A stretch of DNA of 64,000 nucleotides from Eurosta solidaginis (lineage: Eukaryota; Arthropoda; Insecta; Diptera; Tephritidae). The notes below the pieces were generated by a model, which was given only the letters and a program-made list of their open reading frames with translations, did no database searches and had not been told where the DNA came from. The stretch covers positions 87,154,603-87,218,602 of the forward strand of contig NC_090321.1 of assembly GCF_040869045.1 (NCBI RefSeq), given 5' to 3'. This document shows, in pieces, positions 20,099 to 31,599 of this stretch. Every line of letters begins with the position of its first letter. The stretch's first letter is position 1. A program made the position numbers and the translations under genes.

Positions 20099-21219
20099 CG
20101 CCACCAAGGAACCAGCGACAAGAAATACCCATTTGCCAAAAAACCGTGAGTATTAAATGACATTTGAATACACCCTAAACACGGAAAAATATACATAAAA
20201 GAGAAAAATCAAGGCAATTTTCATTTTCGAGGATTAGAATTTCCCGCCAATAATCCTCATTTCCCGCCAAATTTTCTCAAGTTCCCACTAAAATTGCACA
20301 TACCATTTCGTATATATATATATATATATATACATATAGCAATAACCCCATATTGCAAAACTCAGTACGGTATATGTGCAAAGCAAAATAAGAAAAACTC
20401 AGTAGTTAGCTACAGTGGGCACACTTGCTAAAAGCACCCCTTATATTTTAATGCGACAAATCTCTTAATAATGTAAAATTTTCTCATTTTAAATTAAAAT
20501 ATCTCTTGTCGTTAATTAAATATATTGCACAACCTCTGCTAACTTCTGATTTCTCCCCATTGAATTAATAAAAAAAAAAAAAACGCAAGCAAATTTTCTC
20601 GGTTTCCTCATTTGCGTATACAAGAAAGCGACATAAGCGGTGAAACAAAATCTCATACAGTGGTACAAGAGTGGTTCAGTGCGTACACTAGCGTTTGAAA
20701 AATATATCTCTCTTGTGTAAAGCTAAAAAATTTTCCCGAGTAATTTAGTATTTCACTCTGTATCCCCATTTATACAGTCCACAAAAATATCGATAGTGAA
20801 AATCTTAAAAAATAATTACTCATATTTACATATATATATATTTGTATTTTTCCCACGTATATTTAACCCTCACGCATATATACATATTAAATACAGTGCA
20901 CCGCGGCACAGTGGTCAACTTTGTCTCGTCATACCCTCAAATTTCAAATTAATTAAAACCTCTTTACTTCGGAAATTTGTCCCCCTCTCCCTATTAGGTT
21001 TTACACATACTCAAACCCCTCAAATAAATTTAACTAAAAAACTTTTTTTTGGTTTTGAAAAGTATTCTCTCTTGCTATTTAACGTGAATATTTAAACGTA
21101 ACTCCCTCACATAGTTAAAAGCAAATACTCTCTCTTCAAAAAAAAAAAAAAAGTTTTCTCTCTGAAGTAAAATTTTTTGTTGATTCTCAACTCTAAGCGA
21201 CATAACACAAAGCTCAAAA
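20099..21219 (+). other. BEL1 untranslated leader with candidate splice donor
   Basis: 1.1 kb, AT-rich, no coding frame. 'GTGAGT' at 20146-20151 fits a 5' splice site; together with the acceptor at about 26723 it would put the second ORF near the 5' end of a spliced RNA. A TA dinucleotide run lies at 20311-20332. Confidence 0.55.
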
Positions 21220-24200
21220 ATGAGTGACGATGAAACCAAAAAAGGTGGCTCCAAAACTCAAGGAGTTAAAAAATTTAAAATCTCGTCTGCCCCCAAAAAA
21301 TTTACATCCGAAACACACAATTTTTTGGAATATTGTGCTCGGTTTAGGTCGACGTCGCTCCAAGACAACACGGAGTCCTCACTCAAAATAAAAAACGCCA
21401 ATATAGACAAATTTTGGAATAGAGTCCAAGCAGTCTTCGATAAGATTGTCGAAACCCCAGATCAGGACATGCCCGAAGATTTTCCAACATCTGCTAATAG
21501 CATATACAGGTCCTGTCTCATATCATACGAAGACACAAAAGCCCAGATCGAAGACCAGCTTCAGTTGCTTAAACAAGCAAATGCCCCCGCTCCCCCTACC
21601 GTCACAACAGGTCCACCCGATAACTCCGGTATTTCGCTAAAAATCCCTCCCTGCGATACCGAAATATTTTATGGTGGTTACGAAAAATGGCCCTCATTTC
21701 GTGACATGTTCACAGCCGTTTATATTAACCACCCGAAACTCTCCCAAGCGCAAAAATTGTATCACCTCAGATACAAAACCCAAGGAAAGGCAGCTCAAAT
21801 AGTCAACCAATTTCCCTTGACTGACGACAACTTTGCCTTAGCGTGGGAAGCCCTAAAGGCCCGATACGAGAACAGACGAGTTCTCGTAGATAACCAAATA
21901 CGGGCCCTGATGAACTTAAAAACTATCACTACCGAAAACAGTGAAGACATTCAAAGGTTGCAATCGTCGGTAAATAATTGCCTTCAAATTCTCGCCACGC
22001 AACAAGTCTCCACAGATAACTGGGACCCCATACTTATTTATCTGGTTACCTCTAAACTCCCAGAAAATACAGTCACGTTGTGGGAGCAATCTCTAACCTC
22101 AAGAAGAGAACTTCCCAACTGGTCCCAAATGGACCAGTTCCTCACAACGCGATACGAAGTGGTAGAAAGAGTTGATCAATGGCGCCCAAGTAAAAGTAAA
22201 TTCACTCCTCCTCAAACTAGGCCGCCATTTAAACCCCAACAGTCACATGCGTTTCCAAATAAACCGACCTCCCACACCCAGTCCCATGTGACAGAGCAGC
22301 GAACAATGTACAAGTGCGCTATGTGTAAAACCTCATCTCACCCCCTTATAAGTTGCTTCAAATTTAAGAAGCTGTCGACCTCTGATCGCAGAAGGTTTGT
22401 GAGAGAAAACAATATGTGTTTCAATTGCCTCTCTCAGTCACACATACTGAAAGACTGTTCCAGTACTCAAACGTGCAATCAATGTCAAGATCGGCACAAC
22501 TCAGTTCTTCACGAAGACACATCTCAAGTGCCGAAAAGACAACCCTCACGATTGCAAAGGACAGCCTCACAAGCCACCACCACGAATTCCACAGTCTCAC
22601 CCGGCAATACTCCCGATCAAGCCAATGCTCTGGATGAAAGCCCTTCATGCTCGCAGAAAAGCCAAGTGCAATCGTTTTATTCCGAAAACGATTGTGAAAT
22701 AATTTTACCCACGGCTATCGTTCCCGTAGAGCATAAAGGAGAAATTTTTAAACTACGAGCTCTTGTGGATCAGGGATCTGAACGAACCTTTATCTCTACC
22801 AGAGCCCAAGATAGACTCAAACTCCCATTCAAACCCTCTAGATTTGAAATATCAGGGATGGGCGGCAAGGTAGTTCAGACCTCAAACAAATTGTGCTCTC
22901 TGACTTTGGTATCCCCTGATTTCAAAACCAGAATAAGTGCAGAGGCAATAGTATTACCCCGGCTAACTAAAATGCTCCCCTCGCTTAAGCTCACTAGCGA
23001 GCTTCAAGCAAAATGGGCACACCTCAACCTCGCAGACTCGAACTGTCACTCCCCCTCGCAAATAGATCTCGTCCTAGGCAGTGATGTAATACCGCAAATC
23101 ATCCAAAATGGCGTTGAGAAACTTTCCCCCCATCTTCTAGCGCAGAAAACCATTTTTGGATGGATTCTGAGCGGTAGAGCTCCTGTGATGGTAAACGCTT
23201 TCTGCATGCAAGTGTCAGAAGTGTCCAACGAAGATCTTAACTCTTTATTGCGTAAATTCTGGGAATTGGAGGAAGTTCCCACCAAACCCCAAATAATCCC
23301 AGAAGACGAGTTTTGCGAAAATTTCTATGCAGCCACAACCTCACGCGATGATAACGGTCGTTATATCGTAAGGCTGCCGTTTAAACCCAGCTTCCCAGAG
23401 TCAATCTCATTATCCCACTCTCGGTCTTCAGCTCTAAGCCAGTTTCTTGGAATGGAGAGAAGTCTGCAGAAGAAAGGGGATTTAAAGACTCAATATGATA
23501 GTGTTCTAGAAGAATACCTCACCCTCGATCATATGGAGGAAACCGGCTCCTATGAAAAATTTGACGGAGGAAAATGCCTCTCATTTTATCTTCCTCATCA
23601 CGCAGTTGTCAAACCCGAGAAAAAGACATCAAAGGTGCGGGTCGTGTTTAACGCCTCAAAGAAGTCGGCATCTGGACATGCGCTCAACGACGTTCTGTAT
23701 ACCGGCCCTACCCTCCAGCCCGATCTGATGCTTCTGATTCTCAAGTGGCGTACCTACCAATTTGTTTTTAACGGAGACGTAGAAAAAATGTATCGTCAAA
23801 TCATAATGCATGAAGACGACAGAGACTATCAGAGGATAGTCTTTCGCTCATCTCCGAGCGACCCCATAAAAGACTATCGTCTGAAAACAGTCACATTTGG
23901 TGTGAACTGTGCCCCCTACCTCGCCATACGTACTCTTCACCAACTGGCCAAAGATGTAAAGGAAACTTTCCCCAAAGCCGTCCCTGTTTTGACGAAAGAA
24001 ACATATGTAGATGACATTCTCTCTGGCAGCCATGAAATTCTCTCTGCTGAAACAACTCTCTCCCAAGTCATCCAAGTGTTAGCGTCAGCAGGATTTCCAT
24101 TACGGAAAATAACGGCCAATCACCCCAGTATAATAAAAAACATCAAAGAAGAGGACTTGCTAGATACCAATCTTTTGGAATTCGAGAAAGCAAGCAACAC

Positions 24201-26589
24201 CAAAACTCTCGGCATACAGTGGAACGCTCTGACCGACACGTTTTCGTATACAGTGGACTCAATACCCCTCTCGTCCGCTAATACAAAACGACAAATTCTC
24301 TCCTCGGTCGCAAAACTTTTTGACCCCGCAGGGTGGCTTACGCCGTTTATGATTCAGGCCAAGATTTTACTCCAAGAGCTATGGATAGACGGAACTGGCT
24401 GGGATGAACCAGTGAAGCCCCTCCGCTTCATTAAATGGACGCAGTTCGCAAAAAATTTACCCAACATCTCAGATATAAAGATACCTCGATGGGTTGACTA
24501 CATGCCGAACCAGCAGGTTGAACTGCATGGTTTCTGCGATGCGTCAGAAAAGGCATATTGCGCCACTATATATCTGCGAACAACCCACAGTGCCACCACT
24601 TCGTCCCACCTTCTGGTCGCTAAAGGCAAGGTTGCCCCTCTTCGCACTACCAGTCTTCCAAGACTAGAACTATGTGCAGCTCTACTCCTTGCCCGACTAA
24701 TCGCCGTCGTACAATCCCATCTCGAGCTCTCTCTTACAAATCTTTACATGTGGTCTGACTCGGAAATTGTGTTAGCATGGCTCGAAAAGCCTCCCCACGC
24801 TTGGAAAACTTTCGTATCCAATCGAACAGCTGAAATTATGGATCTCGTCGGAAGCGCCTCCTGGAAGCATGTAGGCAGTCGCGACAATCCAGCAGACATG
24901 GGCACTAGAGGATGCAAACCCATGGACTTGGCAAATTCTGCGCTGTGGTGGAATGGCCCTGCGTGGCTGACCCAGCCCCCCGAAGCTTGGCCAAACCCAT
25001 CTACCCGCAGCATCAACCCGCCTGAAATGCGCCGAGTCGAAGCACTATACTCAGCTGAAGATGACCCCGATGTATTGGATCGATTTTCCTCATTTCCTCG
25101 CGCCCTCAGGGTCATGGCATATGCCTTCAGGTTCATTAATAATCTCAAGGACCGAATTCGAGGCATTAAACCCGCTTACACTCCCTCTCTGTCTCATGAA
25201 GATCTCCGCAAAGCGAAAAATAAACTTGTGACGTTAACACAAACCCGATATTTTCCTCGCGAAAGAGCATGCTTGGAAAATGCAAAACCCATTGATCAAA
25301 GAAGCTCTCTTCTAACCCTCAACCCATACCTCGATGAAAACGGGCTCCTCAGGGTTCATGGTAGACTAGTTCATTCGACGTTGACTTACAATGAAAAACA
25401 TCCCGTTATTATCCCAGAAAAATCAAGATTCGCTGTCCTCTATATACAGTACCTCCATGAACTTCTTCTCCATGCCGAAATACGTCTCATGCAGCAATGC
25501 CTCAGACAGGATCTCTATATTCCACGACTTAAACCCCTCATAAAGAGATGCATACATCAGTGCAAAACTTGTACCCTCCACAAGCAGCAAATGCGATCGC
25601 AAATCATGGCGGCTTTGCCCCCGGAACGATGCACATATGCTCCGCCTTTTACCACTACCGGTGTCGACTTTGCGGGGCCTTTTCAAATAAAAGCCTCCTT
25701 GCTAAGGTCTCACACCTTACTGAAAGGCTACGTGGCCGTTTTTGTCTGTTTCGTAACAAAAGCTGTCCACCTTGAGCTGTGCTCGGACCTAACAACAAAT
25801 GCCTTTCTCGCAGCATTCGCTCGCTTCGTCGGACGTCGTGGATATCCTGCCACAATGATGAGTGACAACGGCAAAACGTTTATTGGAGCTAAAAGAGCGA
25901 CGGAAAAAGAGTTCGTTGACTTCATGAAAACTGCCTCTCAAGAAGTAATCGCAAAATACTCTCCCCAGGGCATTAATTGGAAATTCATTCCGCCCGGAGC
26001 TCCCCACATGGGCGGCTTGTGGGAGTCTGCAGTGAAGAGTTCCAAACTGCACTTCAAGAGGACTGCAGGAGCCCACAAGTTCACATTTGAAGAATTTACC
26101 ACCCTCTTGGTAAGAATTGAAGCCGTATTAAACTCTCGTCCTATCTCACCTTTATCCCAAGATCCCACAGAGTTTACCGCGCTAACCCCCGGCCACTTTC
26201 TCCGAGGTAGCCCCCTCCTCGCTATCCCTGAAGTGGATCACGCGGATTTATCTCTTATAAACCGATGGGACAGGGTAAAAAGCTTACATCATCAATTCAG
26301 CAAAAGGTGGAAGGAAGACTACCTAAAGGATCTCCAGAAAAGGCAGAAGTGGAAAAATCCACAACCCGAACCCAAGGTCGGTGAGTGTGTCTGCATTCAC
26401 GACGACTCACTTCCCCCGACTGAATGGCGCCTTGGACGTATTGAAAAAATACATCCAGGTCCTGACGGCCATATACGTGTTGTTGACGTTCGTACTCAAA
26501 CCGGCACCCTCACACGACCACTTGTCAAGCTCTGTTTCCTCCCTCAGACTGAAAGCCCACCCTCTCGGGCAACCCCGGAGAATTCGTAG
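21220..26589 (+). CDS. gag-pol: BEL/Pao Gag-Pol polyprotein (intact)
   Basis: 1789 residues in one frame, starting at the first ATG after the leader (caaaATGag). In order: a Gag N-terminus and DUF1759-like capsid region (about 140-310; [14 protein letters not shown]); three zinc fingers (about 366-431; [36 protein letters not shown]); an aspartic protease ([11 protein letters not shown] near 516); RT with YVDD near 929; RNase H (FCDASEKA near 1107, [10 protein letters not shown]); an HHCC integrase finger (HELLLHAE ... CKTC, about 1410-1455); an integrase core with D near 1483, D near 1549 and E near 1602; and a DUF5641-like C-terminus. All catalytic residues I can check are present. Gag and Pol are fused in one frame, as in many BEL elements. 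Confidence 0.96.
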   Translation: MSDDETKKGGSKTQGVKKFKISSAPKKFTSETHNFLEYCARFRSTSLQDNTESSLKIKNANIDKFWNRVQAVFDKIVETPDQDMPEDFPTSANSIYRSCLISYEDTKAQIEDQLQLLKQANAPAPPTVTTGPPDNSGISLKIPPCDTEIFYGGYEKWPSFRDMFTAVYINHPKLSQAQKLYHLRYKTQGKAAQIVNQFPLTDDNFALAWEALKARYENRRVLVDNQIRALMNLKTITTENSEDIQRLQSSVNNCLQILATQQVSTDNWDPILIYLVTSKLPENTVTLWEQSLTSRRELPNWSQMDQFLTTRYEVVERVDQWRPSKSKFTPPQTRPPFKPQQSHAFPNKPTSHTQSHVTEQRTMYKCAMCKTSSHPLISCFKFKKLSTSDRRRFVRENNMCFNCLSQSHILKDCSSTQTCNQCQDRHNSVLHEDTSQVPKRQPSRLQRTASQATTTNSTVSPGNTPDQANALDESPSCSQKSQVQSFYSENDCEIILPTAIVPVEHKGEIFKLRALVDQGSERTFISTRAQDRLKLPFKPSRFEISGMGGKVVQTSNKLCSLTLVSPDFKTRISAEAIVLPRLTKMLPSLKLTSELQAKWAHLNLADSNCHSPSQIDLVLGSDVIPQIIQNGVEKLSPHLLAQKTIFGWILSGRAPVMVNAFCMQVSEVSNEDLNSLLRKFWELEEVPTKPQIIPEDEFCENFYAATTSRDDNGRYIVRLPFKPSFPESISLSHSRSSALSQFLGMERSLQKKGDLKTQYDSVLEEYLTLDHMEETGSYEKFDGGKCLSFYLPHHAVVKPEKKTSKVRVVFNASKKSASGHALNDVLYTGPTLQPDLMLLILKWRTYQFVFNGDVEKMYRQIIMHEDDRDYQRIVFRSSPSDPIKDYRLKTVTFGVNCAPYLAIRTLHQLAKDVKETFPKAVPVLTKETYVDDILSGSHEILSAETTLSQVIQVLASAGFPLRKITANHPSIIKNIKEEDLLDTNLLEFEKASNTKTLGIQWNALTDTFSYTVDSIPLSSANTKRQILSSVAKLFDPAGWLTPFMIQAKILLQELWIDGTGWDEPVKPLRFIKWTQFAKNLPNISDIKIPRWVDYMPNQQVELHGFCDASEKAYCATIYLRTTHSATTSSHLLVAKGKVAPLRTTSLPRLELCAALLLARLIAVVQSHLELSLTNLYMWSDSEIVLAWLEKPPHAWKTFVSNRTAEIMDLVGSASWKHVGSRDNPADMGTRGCKPMDLANSALWWNGPAWLTQPPEAWPNPSTRSINPPEMRRVEALYSAEDDPDVLDRFSSFPRALRVMAYAFRFINNLKDRIRGIKPAYTPSLSHEDLRKAKNKLVTLTQTRYFPRERACLENAKPIDQRSSLLTLNPYLDENGLLRVHGRLVHSTLTYNEKHPVIIPEKSRFAVLYIQYLHELLLHAEIRLMQQCLRQDLYIPRLKPLIKRCIHQCKTCTLHKQQMRSQIMAALPPERCTYAPPFTTTGVDFAGPFQIKASLLRSHTLLKGYVAVFVCFVTKAVHLELCSDLTTNAFLAAFARFVGRRGYPATMMSDNGKTFIGAKRATEKEFVDFMKTASQEVIAKYSPQGINWKFIPPGAPHMGGLWESAVKSSKLHFKRTAGAHKFTFEEFTTLLVRIEAVLNSRPISPLSQDPTEFTALTPGHFLRGSPLLAIPEVDHADLSLINRWDRVKSLHHQFSKRWKEDYLKDLQKRQKWKNPQPEPKVGECVCIHDDSLPPTEWRLGRIEKIHPGPDGHIRVVDVRTQTGTLTRPLVKLCFLPQTESPPSRATPENS

Positions 26590-26730
26590 CTACTCTCAAA
26601 CCACCTCTGACCACTCTTACCACATCACCGTCTCCAATAGTCGTATTTTGCAACATAATGCCAGCTGAATTCCCCTGTATCAGTATTTCTCTCCACTAAA
26701 ATACTTTTACAACTGTAATTACAGATCGCT
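26590..26730 (+). promoter_or_regulatory. BEL1 gap before ORF2 with candidate splice acceptor
   Basis: 141 bases between the gag-pol stop and ORF2. A pyrimidine-rich stretch and 'actgtaattacag' end in AG at about 26723, seven bases before the ORF2 ATG. This is the position and form expected of a 3' splice site for a subgenomic RNA. Confidence 0.5.
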
Positions 26731-27315
26731 ATGGATCGTGCAAATCAGTCGTCGTCACGAAGACCAGTGCGGTCGGAGATCGTTGCTCCCAACCGCGCCA
26801 ATGAATCACGCAGCTCGACACTTATAACGGATTACCGACGGTGCCGCATATGCACCCGTCAGCACGCTCTTCGGAACTGCGTCATATTCAAAAAAATGAA
26901 ACCACCCCAGAGATGGATGCTTGCACGAGCCCATGAGTTTTGCCTGAATTGCTTGGCATTATCTCACATCACCAGCGAGTGCAGCTCATACGACAGATGC
27001 CGGATCTGTGGAGCGCGACATCACTCCCTACTCCATCGGCGGGACGCTACCCCAAGCGCCCAGCGCGCCATCCAGGCACCCCGGCCTGGCAGATCCGCCG
27101 TACCGGCACCCCCTGCCGCCACCGGGCAACCCCGTTCTCGCCCGGGAAACAACATTCCCTCAGCAGCAGCCAGCATCGCACGACGCACCATTCGATGCAC
27201 CGCACAAGGGCTGCAAACCGCCAACGCTAGAGGAAGAGTGTCCCAAATCCTCGTTCGAGATGCATTGCGGACCCTTAAGGAGCTACAGGAGGCTCTAGCC
27301 GCTGAACGCGCCTAG
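26731..27315 (+). CDS. BEL1 ORF2: three-zinc-finger, nucleocapsid-like protein in env position
   Basis: 194 residues, ending 12 bases before the 3' LTR. Three fingers: C38-C41-H45-C50, C71-C74-H79-C84 (classic CX2CX4HX4C knuckle) and C90-C93-H97-H102. In Gag of the same element the three fingers have almost the same spacing: 20 residues between the first and second and 5 between the second and third in both proteins. A basic N-terminus (SSSRRPVRS) precedes them. The C-terminal half is rich in Pro, Ala and Arg and ends in a short helix (LRTLKELQEALAAERA). No signal peptide or transmembrane helix is seen, so this is not an envelope protein. Nucleic-acid binding, as RNA chaperone or packaging factor, is the likely activity; this is inference from the fingers. 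Confidence 0.85.
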   Translation: MDRANQSSSRRPVRSEIVAPNRANESRSSTLITDYRRCRICTRQHALRNCVIFKKMKPPQRWMLARAHEFCLNCLALSHITSECSSYDRCRICGARHHSLLHRRDATPSAQRAIQAPRPGRSAVPAPPAATGQPRSRPGNNIPSAAASIARRTIRCTAQGLQTANARGRVSQILVRDALRTLKELQEALAAERA

Positions 27316-27326
27316 GGCGGGGACGA
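27316..27326 (+). promoter_or_regulatory. BEL1 polypurine tract
   Basis: 'ggcggggacga' directly precedes the 3' LTR and is the expected plus-strand priming site. It follows the ORF2 stop codon immediately. Confidence 0.8.
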
Positions 27327-28064
27327 TGTTTGAGCGACTGTCGTAGTCGCCAACAACCAACCCTTCTATTTAATAGAAATTAGGCTTAAGAAAACCTAAA
27401 CATGAATTTAAATGAATTTAGCTGAATTTTATATTGAAGTTTTTTACATATGTACCTTTTACGTATAAGTATGCATCGTGAATTATTTGCATGTACAAAT
27501 ACGTATATTCTATATTACGTACATATTCCTTATTAACGTTAAGTATTTGAGATGTTTGTATTTTACGCTAACACGCGAGCGTATTTCACCTCTCTGGCAA
27601 CCCCAACAATGGGTTGACAGATGTGACTATGTACGTACATACATACATTTATTATTGCTTTGACATTTCCTTTTATATTTTTATCATTCGAAATCTTTTA
27701 ACTATCCCGAGTGTGACTCAACAAATTTGTGAATTTGAATTAAAATAAACCCTTGTATCAAAGAGAAAATATAAGAAATTTGCTAGTGTCTTTTCTATAT
27801 CGAAAGTTTCGTTCGGAATATCATACGTTTCCCAGTGCGGCATTGCTATTTAGTTGCGCGTTTCACGATATATCGCGCGTTTGCTTCACCCTTGTGTGCC
27901 GGAATTTCTGTCCAATTAAGGATCACACATAGCTACCGCCACCGTGACTAACCCGATTGCCATCATCAAAGCACCATATCATCGCCATCACCTCCGCACC
28001 CATAGCCGCACAGAAATCAGCCAAAAGAAGTAAGGTAAATTTTATAGTACCACCCCCTTGAACA
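27327..28064 (+). repeat. BEL1 3' LTR
   Basis: 738 bp, identical to the 5' LTR except for 27953 (C, against G at 19975) by base-by-base reading. Followed by CCATA at 28065-28069. Confidence 0.95.
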
Positions 28065-28689
28065 CCATAAGTCGAACAAAAATTTACCAATCCTTCTTAA
28101 ATTTGGTAGGGGCATAGATTCTATGACGGTAACTGTTTTCTGTGAAAATGGGTGAAATCGGCGGAAGCCACGCCCAGTTTTTATACACAGTCCACCGTCT
28201 GGCCTTCCGCTCGGCCGTTAACACAATAACTTGAGCAAAAACCGATATATCTTTACTAACCTTAGTCCGCGTACTTATCTGAACTCACTTTATCTTGGTA
28301 TAAAAAATGGCCGAAATCCGACCATAACCACGCCCACTTTATCGATATCGAAAATTACGAAAAATGAAAAAAATGCCATAATTCTATACCAAATACGAAA
28401 AAAGGGATGAAACATGGTAATTGGATTGGTTTATTGACGCAAAATATAACTTTGGAAAAAACTTTGTAAAATGGGTGTGACACCTACCATATTAAGTAGA
28501 AGAAAATGAAAAAGTTCTACAAGGCGAAATCAACAGCCTTGGAATCTTGGCAGGAATACTGTTAGTGGTATTGCATATATAAATAAATTAGCAGTACCCG
28601 ACAGATGATTTTCTGGACCACCTGGTCCACATTTTGGTTGATATCGCGAAAACGCCTTCACATATACATCTAAGGGCCACTCGCTTTTA

Positions 28690-30010
28690 ATACCCTCATT
28701 ATTACCTTTAATTTGATATCCATATCGTACAAACACATTCTAGAGTCACCCCTGGCCCACCCTAATGGCGATATCTCGAAAAGGCGTCCACCTATAGACC
28801 TAATGCCCACTCCCTCTTAAAATGCTCAGTAACACTTTTCGTTTGATACCCATATCGTACAAACATTTTAGAGTCACCCCTGGTCCACCCGAATGGCGAT
28901 ATCTCGAAAAGGCGTCCACCTATAGACCTAATGCCCACTCCCTCCTAAAATGCTCAGTAACACCTTTCGTTTGATACCCATATCGTACAAACAATCTAGA
29001 GTCACACCTGGCCCACCCTAATGGCGATATCTCGAAAAGGTGTTCACCTATAGACCTAATGCCCACTCCCTCTTAAAATGCTCAGTAACACCTTTCGTTT
29101 GATACCCATATCGTACAAACATTCTAGAGTCACCCTTGGTCCACCTTTATGGCGATATCTCGAAAAGGCGTCCACCTATAGAACTAAGGATTACTCCCTT
29201 TTAAAATACTCATTACCACCTTTCATTTGATACCCATATCGTACAAACACATTCTAGAGTCACCCTGGCCCACCCTAATGGCGATATATCGAAAAGGCGT
29301 CCACCTATAGACCTAATGCCCTCTCCCTCTTAAAATGCTCAGTAACAGCTTTCGTTTGATACCCATATCGTACAAACATTCTAGAGTCACCCTTGGTCCA
29401 CCTTTATGGCGATAGCCCGAAAAGGCGTCCACCTATAGAACTAAGGATTACTCCCTTTTAAAATACTCTATACCACCTTTCATTTGATACCCATATCATA
29501 CAAACACATTCTAGAGTCACCCCTGCCCACCCTAATGGCGATATCTCGAAAAGGCGTTCACCTATAGACCTAATGCCGACTCCCTCTTAAAATGCTCAGT
29601 AACACCTTTCGTTTGATACCCATATCGTACAAACTTTCTAGAGTCACCCCTGGCCCACCCTAATGGCGATATCTCGAAAAGGCGTCCACCTATAGACCTA
29701 ATGCCCACTCCCTCTTAAAATGCTCAGTAACACCTTTCGTTTGATACCCATATCGTACAAACACATTCTAGAGTCACCCCTGGCGCACCCTAATGGCGAT
29801 ATCTCGAAAAGGCGTCCACCTATAGACCTAATGCCCACTCCCTCTTAAAATGCTCAGTAACACCTTTCATTTGATACCCATATCGTACAAACAAATTTTA
29901 GATTCAGCCCTCGTTCACCTTTATGGCGATATCCCTAAATGGCGTCCATCCATAGAACTATGGCCTACTCTCTCTTAAAATACTCTTTAATACCTTCCAT
30001 TTGATACACA
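28690..30010 (+). repeat. 128-bp tandem array inside REP, about 11 units
   Basis: The marker 'gatacccatatcgtac' or a variant recurs at about 28725, 28845, 28973, 29101, 29229, 29358, 29486, 29615, 29743, 29873 and 30003. The spacing is 128-130 bp apart from the first. Units contain 'ggcgatatctcgaaaagg' and 'cacctatagacctaatgcc'. The REP copy at 35624-36403 has only about three units, so unit number varies between copies. Confidence 0.85.
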
Positions 30011-30142
30011 TGTCATACAACCACATTCCAGGGTTACCCTAGGTTCATTTTCCTACATGGTGATTTTCCTTATTTTGTCTCCATAGCTCTCAACTGAGTA
30101 TGTAATGTTCGGTTACACCCGAACTTAGCCTTCCTTACTTGT

Positions 30143-31079
30143 TTGTATTATGATTGAAAGGGAGATTTCTCTGCCTTTTTTTAGGAGTTTTTTCAATTGG
30201 TAAATTAAAGGGCATACAACAAAATAGTTTGAGTAAATTGTTTCTTTTACGAAAAAATACAAATTGGTACAAATTTGTGCTAAATTACATTAGTTCTCTA
30301 CCACTAAACTCTTTATTTTAAGTCGAAAAGAATATATGTAAATAAACAACGGAAGAGCTCTTAGTAAATTTGATGCACCCATCCAGGAATTACCGAAGGA
30401 TTTTTTAAAAATTATTTTTGTGTAAAAATGTCGAAAGAGGAATTCAACTCGGCTTGGCCACTAGACAATTGCTTTGCTGAATGAAAGCAAGCAAATTCAG
30501 CGGATTTGTGTTATCGCGCAGTCTTCTTCTATGCTGCTCTGTTGATGTTGCTGGGGCACCAATTCATTAATAATTCCATTCAATACCAAATGAAGTGCAA
30601 TGCTGTGCATTGTTTATATTTTATCTCTCAATTTTGAACAAATTCCCAACAGCAGTTAAACTTTTCAATTTCTTAAACAAAAATGCAAATGTGAAACAAA
30701 ATTTCAACTGGAGAAACAGCTGACTTCGAAAATTCGAAATTCTATTCCCCAGTTATTGTTTTCCCTAGGAGAAAAGAATTGAAGGAATTTTTTCGTGGGG
30801 AAAAAAATCCGCGAGAACAAAATTCCGAGGGAATATTTAGAATTGGGCTGAATATGTTTCAACTTTTCGACATTAACCGGTTTTCCCTTTTTTGAACATT
30901 GTTAAAAACAAGAGAAAAGGGAGAAATGAAAAACTCACAAGGAATTTTTGTTTGAAATTAGACTGAATTAGTTTTACTGTGCAGTAATTTACTACGAAGC
31001 TCAACTTATATGGCTGATTAGCTATAGAATCGATTTTGTGTTTGCTGCTACTAACTCTTTAGCAATAAAATCTTCAAAT
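30143..31079. other. AT-rich intergenic DNA, no gene seen
   Basis: No supported coding frame. A region at 30700-30850 has 'attctattcccc' and later 'gggaatatttagaat', a weak inverted pair that may mark a small MITE. Confidence 0.5.
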
Positions 31080-31215
31080 TGTAGTAGATTAAGCGGTAGT
31101 GTTAACAATATGGTAGCACTAGAAATGGTGAATATGAAATGAATAACGTAAATGCACACGGCAACACTGTTTGAACATGATCTAAAATAAAACGACATTA
31201 CTTTGTGAGTATTCA
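31080..31215 (+). repeat. GYP2 5' LTR (136 bp)
   Basis: Starts TGTAGTAGATTAAG and ends GTGAGTATTCA. The 3' LTR matches it except for scattered substitutions and a 19-bp deletion between two 'atggt' repeats. The sequences diverge on both sides at TG and CA. Confidence 0.75.
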
Positions 31216-31338
31216 GCAGCGTCAGGTGTGCACAAGTCACCCACGGAAAAATTTTGAGCAATTTAATTGGAAACAGAAACCAACAAACGGCCACAGAAAA
31301 ATAGCAAGTAGCAGACGGACTGCGAGATTTGGGGGTTA

Positions 31339-31563
31339 AGCCGGAGTCATTGGTGCTGTATGTCGTATCGCTGTATCCGTATCCCTAACGTAATCAGCTG
31401 TTTATCGTTACGACGGTAAACCAAAACCCAATTGGTTGGCTACGATACGGTTACGACCTTAGCGGCACCAATAATCGATTGCATTGATTCTCATAAGGTT
31501 GGTCGAATCAGCTGTTAAAAGGTTACCGATACGGTTACCGATAAAGCACCAATGTCTCCAGCT
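31339..31563. mobile_element. 225-bp MITE copy 1, TTA target duplication (PIF/Harbinger-like)
   Basis: Inverted ends: left 'agccggagtcattggtgct', right (complement) 'agctggagacattggtgct'. Flanked by TTA at 31336-31338 and 31564-31566. A second copy of identical length is at 52956-53180. A TWA duplication of 3 bp is characteristic of PIF/Harbinger elements. It sits in the GYP2 leader. Confidence 0.7.
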
Positions 31564-31599
31564 TTACTTTTTCTGAAACGGCAACATTAAGGCAATAGG

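Larger units (their letters stand above)
19349..28064 (+). mobile_element. BEL1: BEL/Pao LTR retrotransposon, structurally complete
   Basis: An 8716-bp element with LTRs of 738 bp (19349-20086 and 27327-28064), both starting TGTT and ending ACA, and a 5-bp duplication CCATA. A tRNA-Tyr primer-binding site follows the 5' LTR, and a purine tract precedes the 3' LTR. Between them are a 1.1-kb leader, one uninterrupted 1789-codon gag-pol frame and a 194-codon second frame in the env position. The LTRs differ at one base (19975 G, 27953 C). This is the least damaged element in the window and could be active. The polyprotein order with protease, RT, RNase H and then integrase, and the DUF1759/1758/5641-type blocks, define it as BEL/Pao. 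Confidence 0.95.
18590..30142 (+). mobile_element. REP copy 1, a ~2.8-kb non-coding repeat split by BEL1
   Basis: The two parts are 18590-19348 and 28065-30142. Removing BEL1 and one CCATA rejoins 'ttttaatgccata' to 'agtcgaac' in one sequence. The element holds two diverged halves: the blocks 'ccgttaacacgataactt' and 'ccacgcccactttttcgata' occur near 18757 and 18867 and recur near 28217 and 28327. A GTCC microsatellite lies at 18728-18757. The right half ends in a 128-bp tandem array and a terminal 'ttcggttacacccgaac' hairpin followed by 'ccttccttacttg'. The left terminus here seems replaced or truncated. It has no coding capacity, so it is probably a non-autonomous DNA element. Confidence 0.65.

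Noticed and set aside
25423..26168. Minus-strand frames within BEL1 pol
   Set aside because: They lie opposite the intact integrase frame and show no domain motifs.
26731..27315. ORF2 of BEL1 as an envelope gene
   Set aside because: No signal peptide, no transmembrane helix and no glycosylation pattern. The protein is made of zinc fingers and a proline-rich tail.
28690..30010. CRISPR-like array
   Set aside because: Units are contiguous 128-bp repeats without unique spacers, in an insect repeat element.
30060..30142. REP as a Helitron, because of a hairpin near its 3' end
   Set aside because: The end does not read as the CTRR motif at the proper distance from the hairpin, and no 5' TC end was visible. 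A TIR-type element seems more likely.
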